Notes under the pieces: generated by a model
Told to the model about the DNA's origin: nothing
What the model saw: the letters and a program-made list of their open reading frames with translations, nothing else
Databases searched by the model: none
Shown: piece after piece, positions 25,357 to 32,791 of the stretch
Numbering within the stretch: the stretch's first letter is position 1
How the letters are laid out: every line of letters starts with the position of its first letter
Program-made: the position numbers and the translations under genes
Source: Chitinophagaceae bacterium
GTDB taxonomy: Bacteria; Bacteroidota; Bacteroidia; Chitinophagales; Chitinophagaceae
DNA: 42,853 bases
Assembly (NCBI GenBank): GCA_014379345.1
Contig: JACMLY010000165.1
Span: 1-42,853 of the forward strand
Reading direction: 5' to 3'

Positions 25357-26793
25357 TTAGAATTCGTTCTTCAGGTGTAAAAATAGCCCGTTTTGGCCTA
25401 ATTGATTGAAGCTATAATCAAAGCGCAGAATAAAATCGTAAAAACTCACGATATCAATACCAAGTCCCGCAGAATACAATGGCCGGTTCACGAGGGAATT
25501 ATTAGTAAAGTATTTATTGTATACATATCCGTAATCAAAAAAAACTTTCGGGTAAATGCGAAATGGCACTTCATCATGAGATCTTGACTTGATAAATGTG
25601 GGCACATAAAAATTGAATAATTCGTAACGAAGCGTTTGTCTTACCAGGGTTGCAGCAACTCCATCGATCACATATTTCTCAAGGCCGCGGAGATAAAGAT
25701 CAGCATACCCCAACATTCGCTGGTTAATAAATGGTTGATCAAAAGGAACTCTTAGCATGCCGAAAGCCTGCAATCCAAAAAAAGTTTTGGGCGCAACACG
25801 CCAGCCCCGATGGACTTTGGTTCCGAGCTGCCACATGCTTACATCACTGTTGAACCCCCTCTTCAAAAGAGATATTTCACCAGATAAACCGGTTAGGGGA
25901 AATGGGATATAATCCACATTCGCGTAGTTAAGGCTATAAGAAATTTCAGGATAGGATATTTTATTTTGAATCGTATTGAAGTATTTGGGATTTAACGTGA
26001 GAATCTGTGAATCTACCTGCTGTTGAATAAACCCGACCCTCAATGAATGTATGGTTCGCAACTTTGGACGATAAGTGTATTCAAGACTGGCATTCCATCT
26101 TTTAATACCCGATAAGGTATCTATAAAATGTTGCTGGTTGCTGATGGTCTGGTAATTGACCTCTTTATTGAAAGAATATAAGAGGCCTACTTTATACCCA
26201 TGTTTTAAATTTTTATCGGAGTAGGGTTGTTCATATTGAAACTGGATCTGTTTAGTATAGCCGGTGATAAGCCACAGTTTTAATTTATCGTTCCTTCCCG
26301 TAAAGTTATAGTAGGTAAATTTAAAGCCATAGTTAAGCCGGTCAAATCCCAATCCCTGGGTTGCCCATTCCGTAAGGTTTCTGTCAACAGGCTTTAGATA
26401 AGGAATGGGAAAAATATACCATCGTTCTTTTACTGATATGATAATGTCAACATAGTATCCACGAAACGCCTTTAGTGCTACCACTGCCTCATTGAACAAG
26501 GTAGTGTTCATTAATTGACGGCGGGAAGTTTCGAATCCCTGAACAAGCACCGGAAGCATCAATGAGTCGCCGCGTTTAAACGGTAATTCGCGTTCAATGA
26601 TATAAGGCTTGGTACGTTTGTTTCCTTCAATGTAAATATTACCGATAATAAAAACAGAGGCATTATTCGTTGACGGTTTACTCAGTAGTGCGGAAGTAAC
26701 AGAACTTTCAGGAAGTGAAGATTGGGCCTGGGTGATCAAATGGCAACACAAGATATTTATGAGGAACCAATAATATTTGTTTTTCATCCACAT
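25357..26793 (-). CDS. POTRA-domain Omp85-family outer-membrane protein
   Basis: 478 residues with a signal peptide (cleavage near ITQAQ). One POTRA domain is clear at about residues 47-122 (FIIGNIYIEGNKRTKPYIIERELPF ... VDIIISVKERWYIFPIPY in part). A barrel of about 340 residues follows, ending FDYSFNQLGQNGLFLHLKNEF. It is half the size of BamA and has one POTRA, so it is a separate Omp85 branch rather than a BamA paralogue in function. Its role is unknown. The start can be M1 or M3. The heptad repeat at 26805-26895 occupies the space just upstream, where no -7 box is visible. Confidence 0.78.
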   Translation of the reverse strand: MWMKNKYYWFLINILCCHLITQAQSSLPESSVTSALLSKPSTNNASVFIIGNIYIEGNKRTKPYIIERELPFKRGDSLMLPVLVQGFETSRRQLMNTTLFNEAVVALKAFRGYYVDIIISVKERWYIFPIPYLKPVDRNLTEWATQGLGFDRLNYGFKFTYYNFTGRNDKLKLWLITGYTKQIQFQYEQPYSDKNLKHGYKVGLLYSFNKEVNYQTISNQQHFIDTLSGIKRWNASLEYTYRPKLRTIHSLRVGFIQQQVDSQILTLNPKYFNTIQNKISYPEISYSLNYANVDYIPFPLTGLSGEISLLKRGFNSDVSMWQLGTKVHRGWRVAPKTFFGLQAFGMLRVPFDQPFINQRMLGYADLYLRGLEKYVIDGVAATLVRQTLRYELFNFYVPTFIKSRSHDEVPFRIYPKVFFDYGYVYNKYFTNNSLVNRPLYSAGLGIDIVSFYDFILRFDYSFNQLGQNGLFLHLKNEF

Positions 26794-26804
26794 GTTTCAG
26801 ACAA

Positions 26805-26895
26805 GTACGAAATACAAAGTACGAAATACGAAGTACGAAGTACGAAGTGCCAAAAGGTAATTTCTATTTCTTATTTCGTACTTCGTACTTCGTAC
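26805..26895. repeat. Heptad-word inverted repeat (GTACGAA type)
   Basis: The left arm at 26805-26853 has seven words, mostly GTACGAA with ATACGAA, ATACAAA and GTGCCAA variants. The right arm at 26875-26895 has three exact TTCGTAC words. The arms could pair for about 25 bases around a loop of some 20. It fills the 107-bp space between two same-strand genes and ends five bases from the CBS gene stop. Confidence 0.88.
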
Positions 26896-26900
26896 TTAAT

Positions 26901-27560
26901 TTAGATATTAAGATAATTCATTAAATGGTCGTAATTATCTTTTAGTTCATTCTCGTATAGTTCTTCGCCGAAATAATATTTTACCTGGTATTCGTAACGT
27001 TGGAAGGTTGCAACGATGTCGGAAATTTCGAATTTATTAATTTTCAAAGTGACAAAAAAGGCTTCGAGATTGTTATCCCAAAAAGTGTTCAATTGAGTGA
27101 TCTGGGCATCATTTGTTTCAACCAGCTTACTGATTTCTGCAAAAGAAAAGTTACGTTGATCCATTTCAATAATGATCAGACCACCTGGTTCGCTGGCGCC
27201 TGTGATCTTACCCAATTGTTTTAAAAGATCTGTTGCAAGTATAACTCCTACAAATTCATTCTCACTTTCGATTACGGGAACGACCGTGAGATTATAGTCA
27301 TTGGCAGTTTGTACAGATTCAATAAAATGAGTATTGGCCCTTACCGATACTTTCGAAAAATGGGTATGGATCGATTCGAGCAGGGCCGTATTATCCACAT
27401 TCATCAGATCTTCTTCAAAAACCAGCCCGAGATATTTGTCATCCGCTACAACAGCCAATTGTGTGATATGGTATTCAGACATAAGCTCCAGTGCCTGAAA
27501 GATGGAATCATTCAGGGTCAATGTAGGAATAGAAGCAGATATCAATTCTTTATTTAACAC
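26901..27560 (-). CDS. CBS-domain protein
   Basis: 219 residues, soluble. Two CBS motifs make a Bateman module over residues 1-130 (ALELMSEYHITQLAVVADDKYLGLVFEEDLM and YNLTVVPVIESENEFVGVILATDLL, partly quoted by block). The C-terminal 80 residues (GGLIIIEMDQRNFSFAEISKLVETNDAQI) look like an ACT-type domain. CBS pairs usually bind adenosine nucleotides, so it is probably a sensor. The start codon is GTG; no in-frame ATG is upstream. A CBS protein next to nadK is common in Bacteroidota, which hints at nucleotide sensing. Confidence 0.8.
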   Translation of the reverse strand: MLNKELISASIPTLTLNDSIFQALELMSEYHITQLAVVADDKYLGLVFEEDLMNVDNTALLESIHTHFSKVSVRANTHFIESVQTANDYNLTVVPVIESENEFVGVILATDLLKQLGKITGASEPGGLIIIEMDQRNFSFAEISKLVETNDAQITQLNTFWDNNLEAFFVTLKINKFEISDIVATFQRYEYQVKYYFGEELYENELKDNYDHLMNYLNI

Positions 27561-27641
27561 AATAAAAAATGTTGAAGGTTATAGACTTTGGAATAATCTG
27601 ATACCGTAACCTGTAAGTAACCTACATCAAACACACCAACT

Positions 27642-27679
27642 CATTTCGTACTTCGTACTTCACATTTCTAACTTACAGG
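27642..27679 (-). repeat. Heptad-word array between CBS and hydrolase genes
   Basis: Five 7-bp words, including TACTTCG and TACTTCA (GTACGAA type on the minus strand) and related CATTTCG and CATTTCT. The end ACTTACAGG (27671-27679) is complementary to CCTGTAAGT at 27610-27618, so a larger stem is possible. Confidence 0.65.
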
Positions 27680-27711
27680 AAAGGCTCTCACCAAACAGTA
27701 GACTGCATGTA

Positions 27712-28488
27712 TCAGGCGACCGCTGCAGGCTCGTTCAATTTTGTCAAAAATTTATGTAAAATGCGGTTGAACTCTTCCGGGATCTCCATCATCGGGGCAT
27801 GACCACACTTATCAACAAAATGCAATTCACTGCGGGGGATCAGCCTTTGAAATTCCCTGCCGACAAACGGTGGCGTAATCGTATCATTATTACCCCATAT
27901 TAATAACGTAGGCTGCTTGATTTGATTGAGTTCTTCACCCAAATTATTTCTGATAGCGCTTTTAGCGAGTGAAATGACCTTTATGGCTTTTATGCGATTA
28001 TTGACAATTCCATACACCTCATCTACCAGTTCTTTTGTAACGGTAGCGGGGTCGTAAAAGGTAAGTTCCGTCTTCTTTTTAATGTATTCATAGTCTCCCC
28101 GCTTGGGATAACTATCGCCCATTCCGTTTTCAAAAAGTCCGGAGCTGCCTGTTAAGATCACCGACTTTATCCTGGCGGGATGTTTTAAAACATGCAGCAG
28201 GGCTACATGCCCACCCAGGGAATTGCCTAACAAATTAACATTCTTATAGTCGCGGTGTTCAATAAATTTATATACAAATTTTTCAAGCCCGCCTACAGTA
28301 GTGTGCAACAGATCAAGATCAAATAATGGAAGAAGGGGCACAATAACCCTGTTATGATGCCTGAAATATTCGATTAAATCACGGAAGTTGCTGAGAGCGC
28401 CAAATAAACCATGCAACAAGATCAATGGCTCCCCATTTCCCTCTTCAACGAATTTAAACTTCTCCACTTGTTTGACCTCGTAATCCAT
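27712..28488 (-). CDS. Alpha/beta-hydrolase
   Basis: 258 residues of the alpha/beta-hydrolase fold. The oxyanion-hole HGLFG block is near the N-terminus (LILLHGLFGALSNF). The nucleophile serine is in LLGNSLGGH, the acid in LLIWGNNDTITPP, and the histidine in DKCGHAPMMEIP. No signal peptide is seen, so it is cytoplasmic. The substrate is unknown; the family includes esterases, epoxide hydrolases and C-C hydrolases. The space upstream (28489-28668) holds a GCGCTAAAA/TTTTAGTGC hairpin at 28517-28540 and a possible -7 box TAAATTTG at 28629-28622 on the minus strand. Confidence 0.82.
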   Translation of the reverse strand: MDYEVKQVEKFKFVEEGNGEPLILLHGLFGALSNFRDLIEYFRHHNRVIVPLLPLFDLDLLHTTVGGLEKFVYKFIEHRDYKNVNLLGNSLGGHVALLHVLKHPARIKSVILTGSSGLFENGMGDSYPKRGDYEYIKKKTELTFYDPATVTKELVDEVYGIVNNRIKAIKVISLAKSAIRNNLGEELNQIKQPTLLIWGNNDTITPPFVGREFQRLIPRSELHFVDKCGHAPMMEIPEEFNRILHKFLTKLNEPAAVA

Positions 28489-28668
28489 TGATGTATAAGT
28501 TGAATCTTTAATTATGCGCTAAAATACTTTTTTTAGTGCAAAAAACATATCTCAACAAGGCAAAGGGGTTTGAGTATCCGTAATTATTCATTCTGCCCAT
28601 TAAAAAAGCTGACACTCAATGCAAATTTACAGGTGTATCGCCGAAATGGCATCGCATTTTAAAATAAA

Positions 28669-29208
28669 CTATTTCGCAGGTAGTCCGGTAGAGATATTTT
28701 CAAAAAAAGCCTTTAATTCCTGAAACATATCCTTGAAAAACGGAAGGATCTTTCCAATCCCGTCAATTACATACGGACCTATGGGTTCAACCCAAGCGTA
28801 GACCCGGGAATCTCTGATGGTTTCTTCCTGTATTAAATGCAATTGGTTGGCAAAAAACAGTAAAACGCTGAATACGATGGTGTATAAAAGCACGTACAGT
28901 ATTGACCCAACCAGCTTGTTCAACCATCCTAAAAAAGCTATCTCAACCGTTTTCTGAAGAAGGTTCGCGCCCAGCCGAACCAATACCACAACCAGCAAAA
29001 AAACGAGTATGAAAGAGATGACAGGCAACCATCTGGCCGATATATTTACCGAATCGTTTAAATAATCCGCTGCCACCGTTGATAATTTTACAGCAGCCGC
29101 CAGCCCGATAACGATAGCAACAATCGAAAATATCGCAACAATAAATCCCCGCTGTATTCCTTTGATTGCGGCAATAACTATGACTACGAGAAAAATGAGA
29201 TCAAACAT
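28669..29208 (-). CDS. CvpA-family membrane protein
   Basis: 179 residues. Four hydrophobic helices at about 2-18, 22-42, 62-82 and 100-122 match the colicin V production protein family, including the N-terminal DLIFLVVIVIAAIKGIQRGFI pattern (quoted in part). The C-terminal 50 residues are amphipathic. The family is inner-membrane and its biochemical role is poorly defined. The ATG at 29208 borders the large heptad repeat: the whole leader to the yqeY stop is repeat, with no Shine-Dalgarno-like sequence. Confidence 0.82.
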   Translation of the reverse strand: MFDLIFLVVIVIAAIKGIQRGFIVAIFSIVAIVIGLAAAVKLSTVAADYLNDSVNISARWLPVISFILVFLLVVVLVRLGANLLQKTVEIAFLGWLNKLVGSILYVLLYTIVFSVLLFFANQLHLIQEETIRDSRVYAWVEPIGPYVIDGIGKILPFFKDMFQELKAFFENISTGLPAK

Positions 29209-29334
29209 ATGTACGATGTGAGATGTAAGATGTAATGTTAGGATATGTAAGATGTGCGATGTAAGAAGTAAGATGTAAAATGAAGCTAAAACATCTTACA
29301 TCGTACATCGTACATCTTACATCTTACATCGCAC
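29209..29334. repeat. Heptad-word inverted repeat filling the yqeY-cvpA space
   Basis: The left arm at 29211-29281 has about nine or ten words such as GTAAGAT, GTACGAT, GTGAGAT and GTGCGAT. The right arm at 29293-29334 has six complementary words (ATCTTAC, ATCGTAC, ATCGCAC). The loop is about 11 bases. The element runs from the cvpA ATG to four bases from the yqeY stop, so it is the entire intergenic sequence. Confidence 0.92.
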
Positions 29335-29337
29335 ATA

Positions 29338-29787
29338 TCATGAAAGCAATTCTTTCACCACCGCACTAATGGCTTTACCGTCGGCCAGACCGGCAAGTTG
29401 TTTAGAAGCAGTCCCCATTACTTTTCCGAAATCTGCCTGGGAGGTTGCGCCTGTTTCTTCAATGATCTTTTTTATTTTCTCTTTGAGTTGGCCGGCATCC
29501 AGCTGCTTCGGTAAAAATCTTTCAATCACTTCCAGCTCTTCACGTTCTTTTTGTGCAAGGTCCTCGCGGTTCTGCTGGGAAAAAATTTCCAACGAATCTT
29601 TTCGCTGCTTTACCATTTTTTGCAATAGCTTGTTTTCCCCTTCTTCATTTACCTGGCCACCGGCGCCTTCAGCGGTTTTGGCTAAAATAATGGCGGCCTT
29701 AATAGCCCGCAGGGTTCTCACGTTCTTTTCATCTTTTGCAAGCATAGCCGATTTTAATTCGGTCATGATTTTTTGTTCGAGTGACAT
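29338..29787 (-). CDS. yqeY: GatB/YqeY-domain protein
   Basis: 149 residues, soluble and strongly helical. The layout fits YqeY: EQKIMTELKSAMLAKDEKNVRTLRAIKAAI, then RKDSLEIFSQQNREDLAQKEREELEVIERFLP, then QADFGKVMGTASKQLAGLADGKAISAVVKELL (blocks in order, abridged). It resembles the tRNA-binding tail of GatB. The free-standing protein has no firmly assigned role. Its stop is four bases from the heptad repeat, and cvpA follows beyond it. A 285-bp space with an octad hairpin precedes it. Confidence 0.85.
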   Translation of the reverse strand: MSLEQKIMTELKSAMLAKDEKNVRTLRAIKAAIILAKTAEGAGGQVNEEGENKLLQKMVKQRKDSLEIFSQQNREDLAQKEREELEVIERFLPKQLDAGQLKEKIKKIIEETGATSQADFGKVMGTASKQLAGLADGKAISAVVKELLS

Positions 29788-29854
29788 GAATATTATTTTA
29801 AGACTATTGTAAAGAATATGTGGCCATTATAATCTTCAGCGTATAACATTAATT

Positions 29855-29942
29855 CTTTGTGCCTTCCCTTTGTGTCTTCACTTTGTGTCTTTGTGCCTTC
29901 GTGGCTAAAAAAAATTTGCCACAAAGACACCAAGCCAAAAAG
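29855..29942. repeat. Octad-word hairpin between gldC and yqeY
   Basis: The left side has words CTTTGTGT, CTTTGTGC and CTTCGTGG at 29881-29905, preceded by two more CTTTGTGN words with short CTTCC/CTTCA fillers from 29855. The right arm at 29918-29942 is a partly decayed complement. The loop is A-rich. A further decayed arm may lie near 30007-30029. The rest of the 285-bp space holds only GGTTC/GAACC at 29967-29981. Confidence 0.75.
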
Positions 29943-30072
29943 AAAAGTGCTCAATTATAATCTAAAGGTTCTTTGTGAACCCTTGACTGTACAATCAATA
30001 GCATCATGAAGAACACGAAGAAAACACAAAATTTGGGTCTTTACGGTAATGGCCGGTTAATAATCAGATACT

Positions 30073-30417
30073 CTACAATTTATTTTCCTTTAATTGCGAC
30101 TCACGGAATTTAGCGTAAAAAGTTTTGGCGAAGGTTTTCATGTCATCTACCAATTCATGTTGATGAGTGGCCCTATCGTAAGTATCCGCCATGGTCATAA
30201 TGGTCTGATAGAAAAAATCGGCCATTTCATCAACCATCATTTCTTTGGTCCATAGATCAACCCGCAATGCTGTTTTATCGGCCCCATCCCAAAAAGAAAG
30301 CATCATTCCTTTAGCTTTTTGTGTGGAACCGGCGGTGTTATCGGTTGCATTCCAATAGATTGCCTCGGGAACGCGGTTTTCATCCAGTGTAACGTCAATA
30401 CTTATTTTCGATTGCAT
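30073..30417 (-). CDS. gldC: Gliding motility protein GldC
   Basis: 114 residues, soluble. The N-terminus SKISIDVTLDENRVPEAIYWNATD, the KAKGMMLSFWDGADKTALRVDLWTKEMMVDEM centre and the helical C-terminus DDMKTFAKTFYAKFR (given in part) match GldC. GldC is known from flavobacterial gliding motility genetics but is also found in non-gliding Bacteroidota, and its molecular role is unclear. It stands alone, divergent from the T9SS cargo gene. A TACTTTTG -7 box is 21 bases upstream of its ATG. Confidence 0.87.
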   Translation of the reverse strand: MQSKISIDVTLDENRVPEAIYWNATDNTAGSTQKAKGMMLSFWDGADKTALRVDLWTKEMMVDEMADFFYQTIMTMADTYDRATHQHELVDDMKTFAKTFYAKFRESQLKENKL

Positions 30418-30437
30418 GGTTTAAATTCAATTGTCGG

Positions 30438-30445
30438 CAAAAGTA
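30438..30445 (-). promoter_or_regulatory. -7 box upstream of gldC
   Basis: TACTTTTG on the minus strand matches TAnnTTTG exactly, about 21 bases before the gldC ATG. No clear -33 element is seen. Confidence 0.4.
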
Positions 30446-30563
30446 AAGGATTCAAAATTTCCATGTAGCTAATTGAAGGATCAATAGGCAGGCGATTAAA
30501 ATTAGATACATGCTTCCATGTAAAATTGCGGAAACTACGGTCGGTCAAATCAAGTATTAACAC

Positions 30564-30595
30564 TTTGGTAAGATTTTTGCTCTTGAGTAACTTTG
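30564..30595 (+). promoter_or_regulatory. Consensus promoter of the T9SS cargo gene
   Basis: TTTG at 30564-30567, a 20-bp spacer, and TAACTTTG at 30588-30595 match both elements of the Bacteroidota promoter. The predicted leader is about 40 bases. It is one of the best promoter matches in the window. Confidence 0.78.
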
Positions 30596-30640
30596 AATTA
30601 GTTCCGATAATCCGATTCCGTTAATCCAAAATCTGTATCT

Positions 30641-31825
30641 ATGAAAAATTATTTACACACCCTTCCATACTTTTTACTTTTCTTTCTGCTGGCGTCTATT
30701 ACGTCTAAAAGTTATGGCCAATGTACATGTTCAGGCGGTGCTCCTGCAACACCACTTACTTATTATTCTGTTCTTGACACAACAGACGCTCCTTCCTCAA
30801 CGATAAGTTTCCCGAAATTCAATCCTACAATGGGTATCCTATCCTGTATTAGGTTCAGGGATACGCTGTCATTAATATCCACCTCGGACGTGACCAACAC
30901 TGCCTCTGTAGATGTTATTTACCGGTTCCTGCTTAGTGTAACAAATGATATAAGTGGTCCGGGTATTTCCGTCAACGAGTCAGCGACCCGGAACTATGGT
31001 CCTACGTTATTAACACAAGCCGGCGATCCCGCAGATCGTACCGTATACGGTCCAGACACGCTGTTTCAAAATAGTACTCATTCCAATAGTTCGAGTAGTA
31101 TTGCCAGTTACCTGGGCTCAACAGGCAATGTGGATTTTATTTACACAGTGAATGGAGGTTTGATTGCAACCCAGGGCGGCCTCAATTATACTTATCAGAT
31201 CGTCAGTAAGTATTGGGGTGCATTCAGCTTAACTTACTACTGGTGTCCGAACATTGTGCTGGCAACAAATATTAAAAACTTTTCCGCCTACAAAAAAGAG
31301 AATGCTGTTTTATTGAAGTGGGTTACCGAAAATAAAACGCCTGGCACAACGTACGAAGTTGAGTACAGCATCGATGGAACCAATTTCACAGGTGCCGGCC
31401 AGACAAATACTGCCGGATCGATTGGCAATAGCACCCAGCATGAGTTCCAATACATCCCGGGTGCTTCCGGTTCAAAAAAATTATACTTCCGCATCAAGGA
31501 AACAGATGCACAGGGCAAAGTAACCTATTCTGCCATACGCTCTGTTGATATGAATGAGAATGCAGCTGCCGGGTTTATTATTTATCCAAATCCGATTCAA
31601 CGGAAAGTATCAATGCAGTTTGACAGGAGTTTAAATGGCAATTATGTTGTGGAGGTCACCAATCTTTCAGGACAGATCATATACAATAGAAATATGAAAC
31701 TGAACAATACGAACAATGTACAATTTGACCTGCCGAATCCTCCTTCTTCAGGCATGTATTATTTAAAACTAACAGACTCAAAAAGCAAACTTAGTTATAG
31801 CAATAAATTAATTATTCGACGCTGA
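30641..31825 (+). CDS. Secreted protein with type IX (Por) sorting tail
   Basis: 394 residues. A signal peptide (ending KSYGQ) leads to a cysteine-containing mature N-terminus (CTCSGG). The first 200 residues match no family I know. Residues about 205-305 look like the FN3-like domain often found before Por tails (LLKWVTENKTPGTTYEVEYS). The C-terminal 80 residues are a classic T9SS sorting domain: FIIYPNP, VEVTNLSGQIIYN, GMYYLKLT, KLIIRR. It should be secreted and possibly anchored at the surface. It stands alone between a consensus promoter and a strong terminator. Confidence 0.88.
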   Translation: MKNYLHTLPYFLLFFLLASITSKSYGQCTCSGGAPATPLTYYSVLDTTDAPSSTISFPKFNPTMGILSCIRFRDTLSLISTSDVTNTASVDVIYRFLLSVTNDISGPGISVNESATRNYGPTLLTQAGDPADRTVYGPDTLFQNSTHSNSSSSIASYLGSTGNVDFIYTVNGGLIATQGGLNYTYQIVSKYWGAFSLTYYWCPNIVLATNIKNFSAYKKENAVLLKWVTENKTPGTTYEVEYSIDGTNFTGAGQTNTAGSIGNSTQHEFQYIPGASGSKKLYFRIKETDAQGKVTYSAIRSVDMNENAAAGFIIYPNPIQRKVSMQFDRSLNGNYVVEVTNLSGQIIYNRNMKLNNTNNVQFDLPNPPSSGMYYLKLTDSKSKLSYSNKLIIRR

Positions 31826-31840
31826 TATACGGACCACCAG

Positions 31841-31870
31841 AAAAGGGCCTTTGTCAAAAGGCCCTTTTTT
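31841..31870 (+). terminator. Rho-independent terminator of the T9SS cargo gene
   Basis: AAAAGGGCCTTT pairs perfectly with AAAGGCCCTTTT around GTCA, then the T-run continues to 31871. It starts 16 bases after the stop codon. Confidence 0.92.
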
Positions 31871-31920
31871 TGTGCACGGTTTGAAGAATCACAATAATTT
31901 TCTTTCTAAACTTACTTTCC

Positions 31921-31928
31921 TACATTTG
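31921..31928 (+). promoter_or_regulatory. -7 box directly before the DUF4290 gene
   Basis: TACATTTG matches TAnnTTTG exactly and ends four bases before ATG 31933, predicting a leaderless transcript. TTTTC near 31898 is a weak -33 candidate. Confidence 0.5.
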
Positions 31929-31932
31929 TCCT

Positions 31933-32658
31933 ATGCCGAATCTTGATGACATGGAGTACAATACAGCCAGGAATCATTTGATCATGCGTGAATATGGAAG
32001 ACATATTCAGAAAATGATTGAATACCTGCTGACTATTGAAGATAAAGAAACCAGGCAACGCAATGCCTATGCTGTTATAGAATTAATGGGGTTTTTGAAT
32101 CCGCATTTAAAAAATGTAGAAGATTTCCGCCACAAGCTTTGGGATCATCTTTTTTTGATTTCGGATTTTAAGCTCGATGTGGAGTCGCCCTATCCTATTC
32201 CCACCCGGGAAACGCTGAAGGCAAAGCCAAAACCATTGCCTTATCCAAAGCGGTATCCTAAGTTTGCGCATCTGGGCAAAAACCTGGAACTGGTGATCAA
32301 CAAAGCCTTAAAGGAAGAAAATCCCGAAAAGCGCCAGGGCTTTGCCAATTCGATAGCCTATTACATGAAACTCTCCTATACCAACTGGCATAAGGAAACA
32401 GTTCATGATGATGCCATCCAAAGCGAACTGTCCACGATCACCGAAGGACAACTGGAATTTACCAATACACCGTATGTTCGCAGTCACCGACCCAATGAAA
32501 ACCGCGGTGAACGCAATGAAAGGGGATTTGGAGATTACAGGAACAAACGCAACCAGAAATTTCAGGCGAGGGGAAGAAACGATCGAAATGATAGAAATGA
32601 TAGAAACGACAGAAATGACCGGGGTGGCAGCAAATTCAATAAAAAAAGATTTAAGTAG
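31933..32658 (+). CDS. DUF4290 protein with RND-repeat tail
   Basis: 241 residues, soluble. The first 165 residues match DUF4290 (LDDMEYNTARNHLIMREYGR, YAVIELMGFLNPHLKN, SYTNWHKETVHDD). The C-terminal 50 residues are low-complexity and very basic, with four or five RND units in a row and N/R/G-rich flanks ending KKRFK. This looks like a disordered nucleic-acid-binding tail. The repeat comes from a nine-base unit near GATAGAAAT that could vary by slippage. DUF4290 lies next to murA in many Bacteroidota. The function is unknown. Confidence 0.85.
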   Translation: MPNLDDMEYNTARNHLIMREYGRHIQKMIEYLLTIEDKETRQRNAYAVIELMGFLNPHLKNVEDFRHKLWDHLFLISDFKLDVESPYPIPTRETLKAKPKPLPYPKRYPKFAHLGKNLELVINKALKEENPEKRQGFANSIAYYMKLSYTNWHKETVHDDAIQSELSTITEGQLEFTNTPYVRSHRPNENRGERNERGFGDYRNKRNQKFQARGRNDRNDRNDRNDRNDRGGSKFNKKRFK

Positions 32659-32720
32659 TGAGATGTGAGTGAAAGCACAGAAATAAATTAATTACTAACC
32701 ATTCACCACTCACAACTCAC
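32658..32720. repeat. Heptad-word inverted repeat after DUF4290
   Basis: The left arm starts at the last G of the TAG stop and has two words, GTGAGAT and GTGAGTG. The right arm at 32693-32720 has TACTAAC, CATTCAC, CACTCAC and AACTCAC. The words are the GTGAGTG type seen at 36131. Confidence 0.78.
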
Positions 32721-32724
32721 CATT

Positions 32725-32760
32725 AAACCCTAACAGAATAATTCCTGTTGGGGTTTTATT
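32725..32760 (+). terminator. Terminator between DUF4290 and murA
   Basis: AAACCCTAACAG at 32725-32736 pairs with CTGTTGGGGTTT at 32745-32756 with one G-U, followed by TATTTT. It directly follows the right arm of the heptad repeat. Confidence 0.7.
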
Positions 32761-32791
32761 TTAATACAGATTCCATTTTCAATCCATCAAC

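Noticed and set aside
26722..26904. Plus-strand protein with KYEIQSTKYEVRSTK-like repeats
   Set aside because: It is the heptad inverted repeat read as protein, joined to antisense of the Omp85-like gene.
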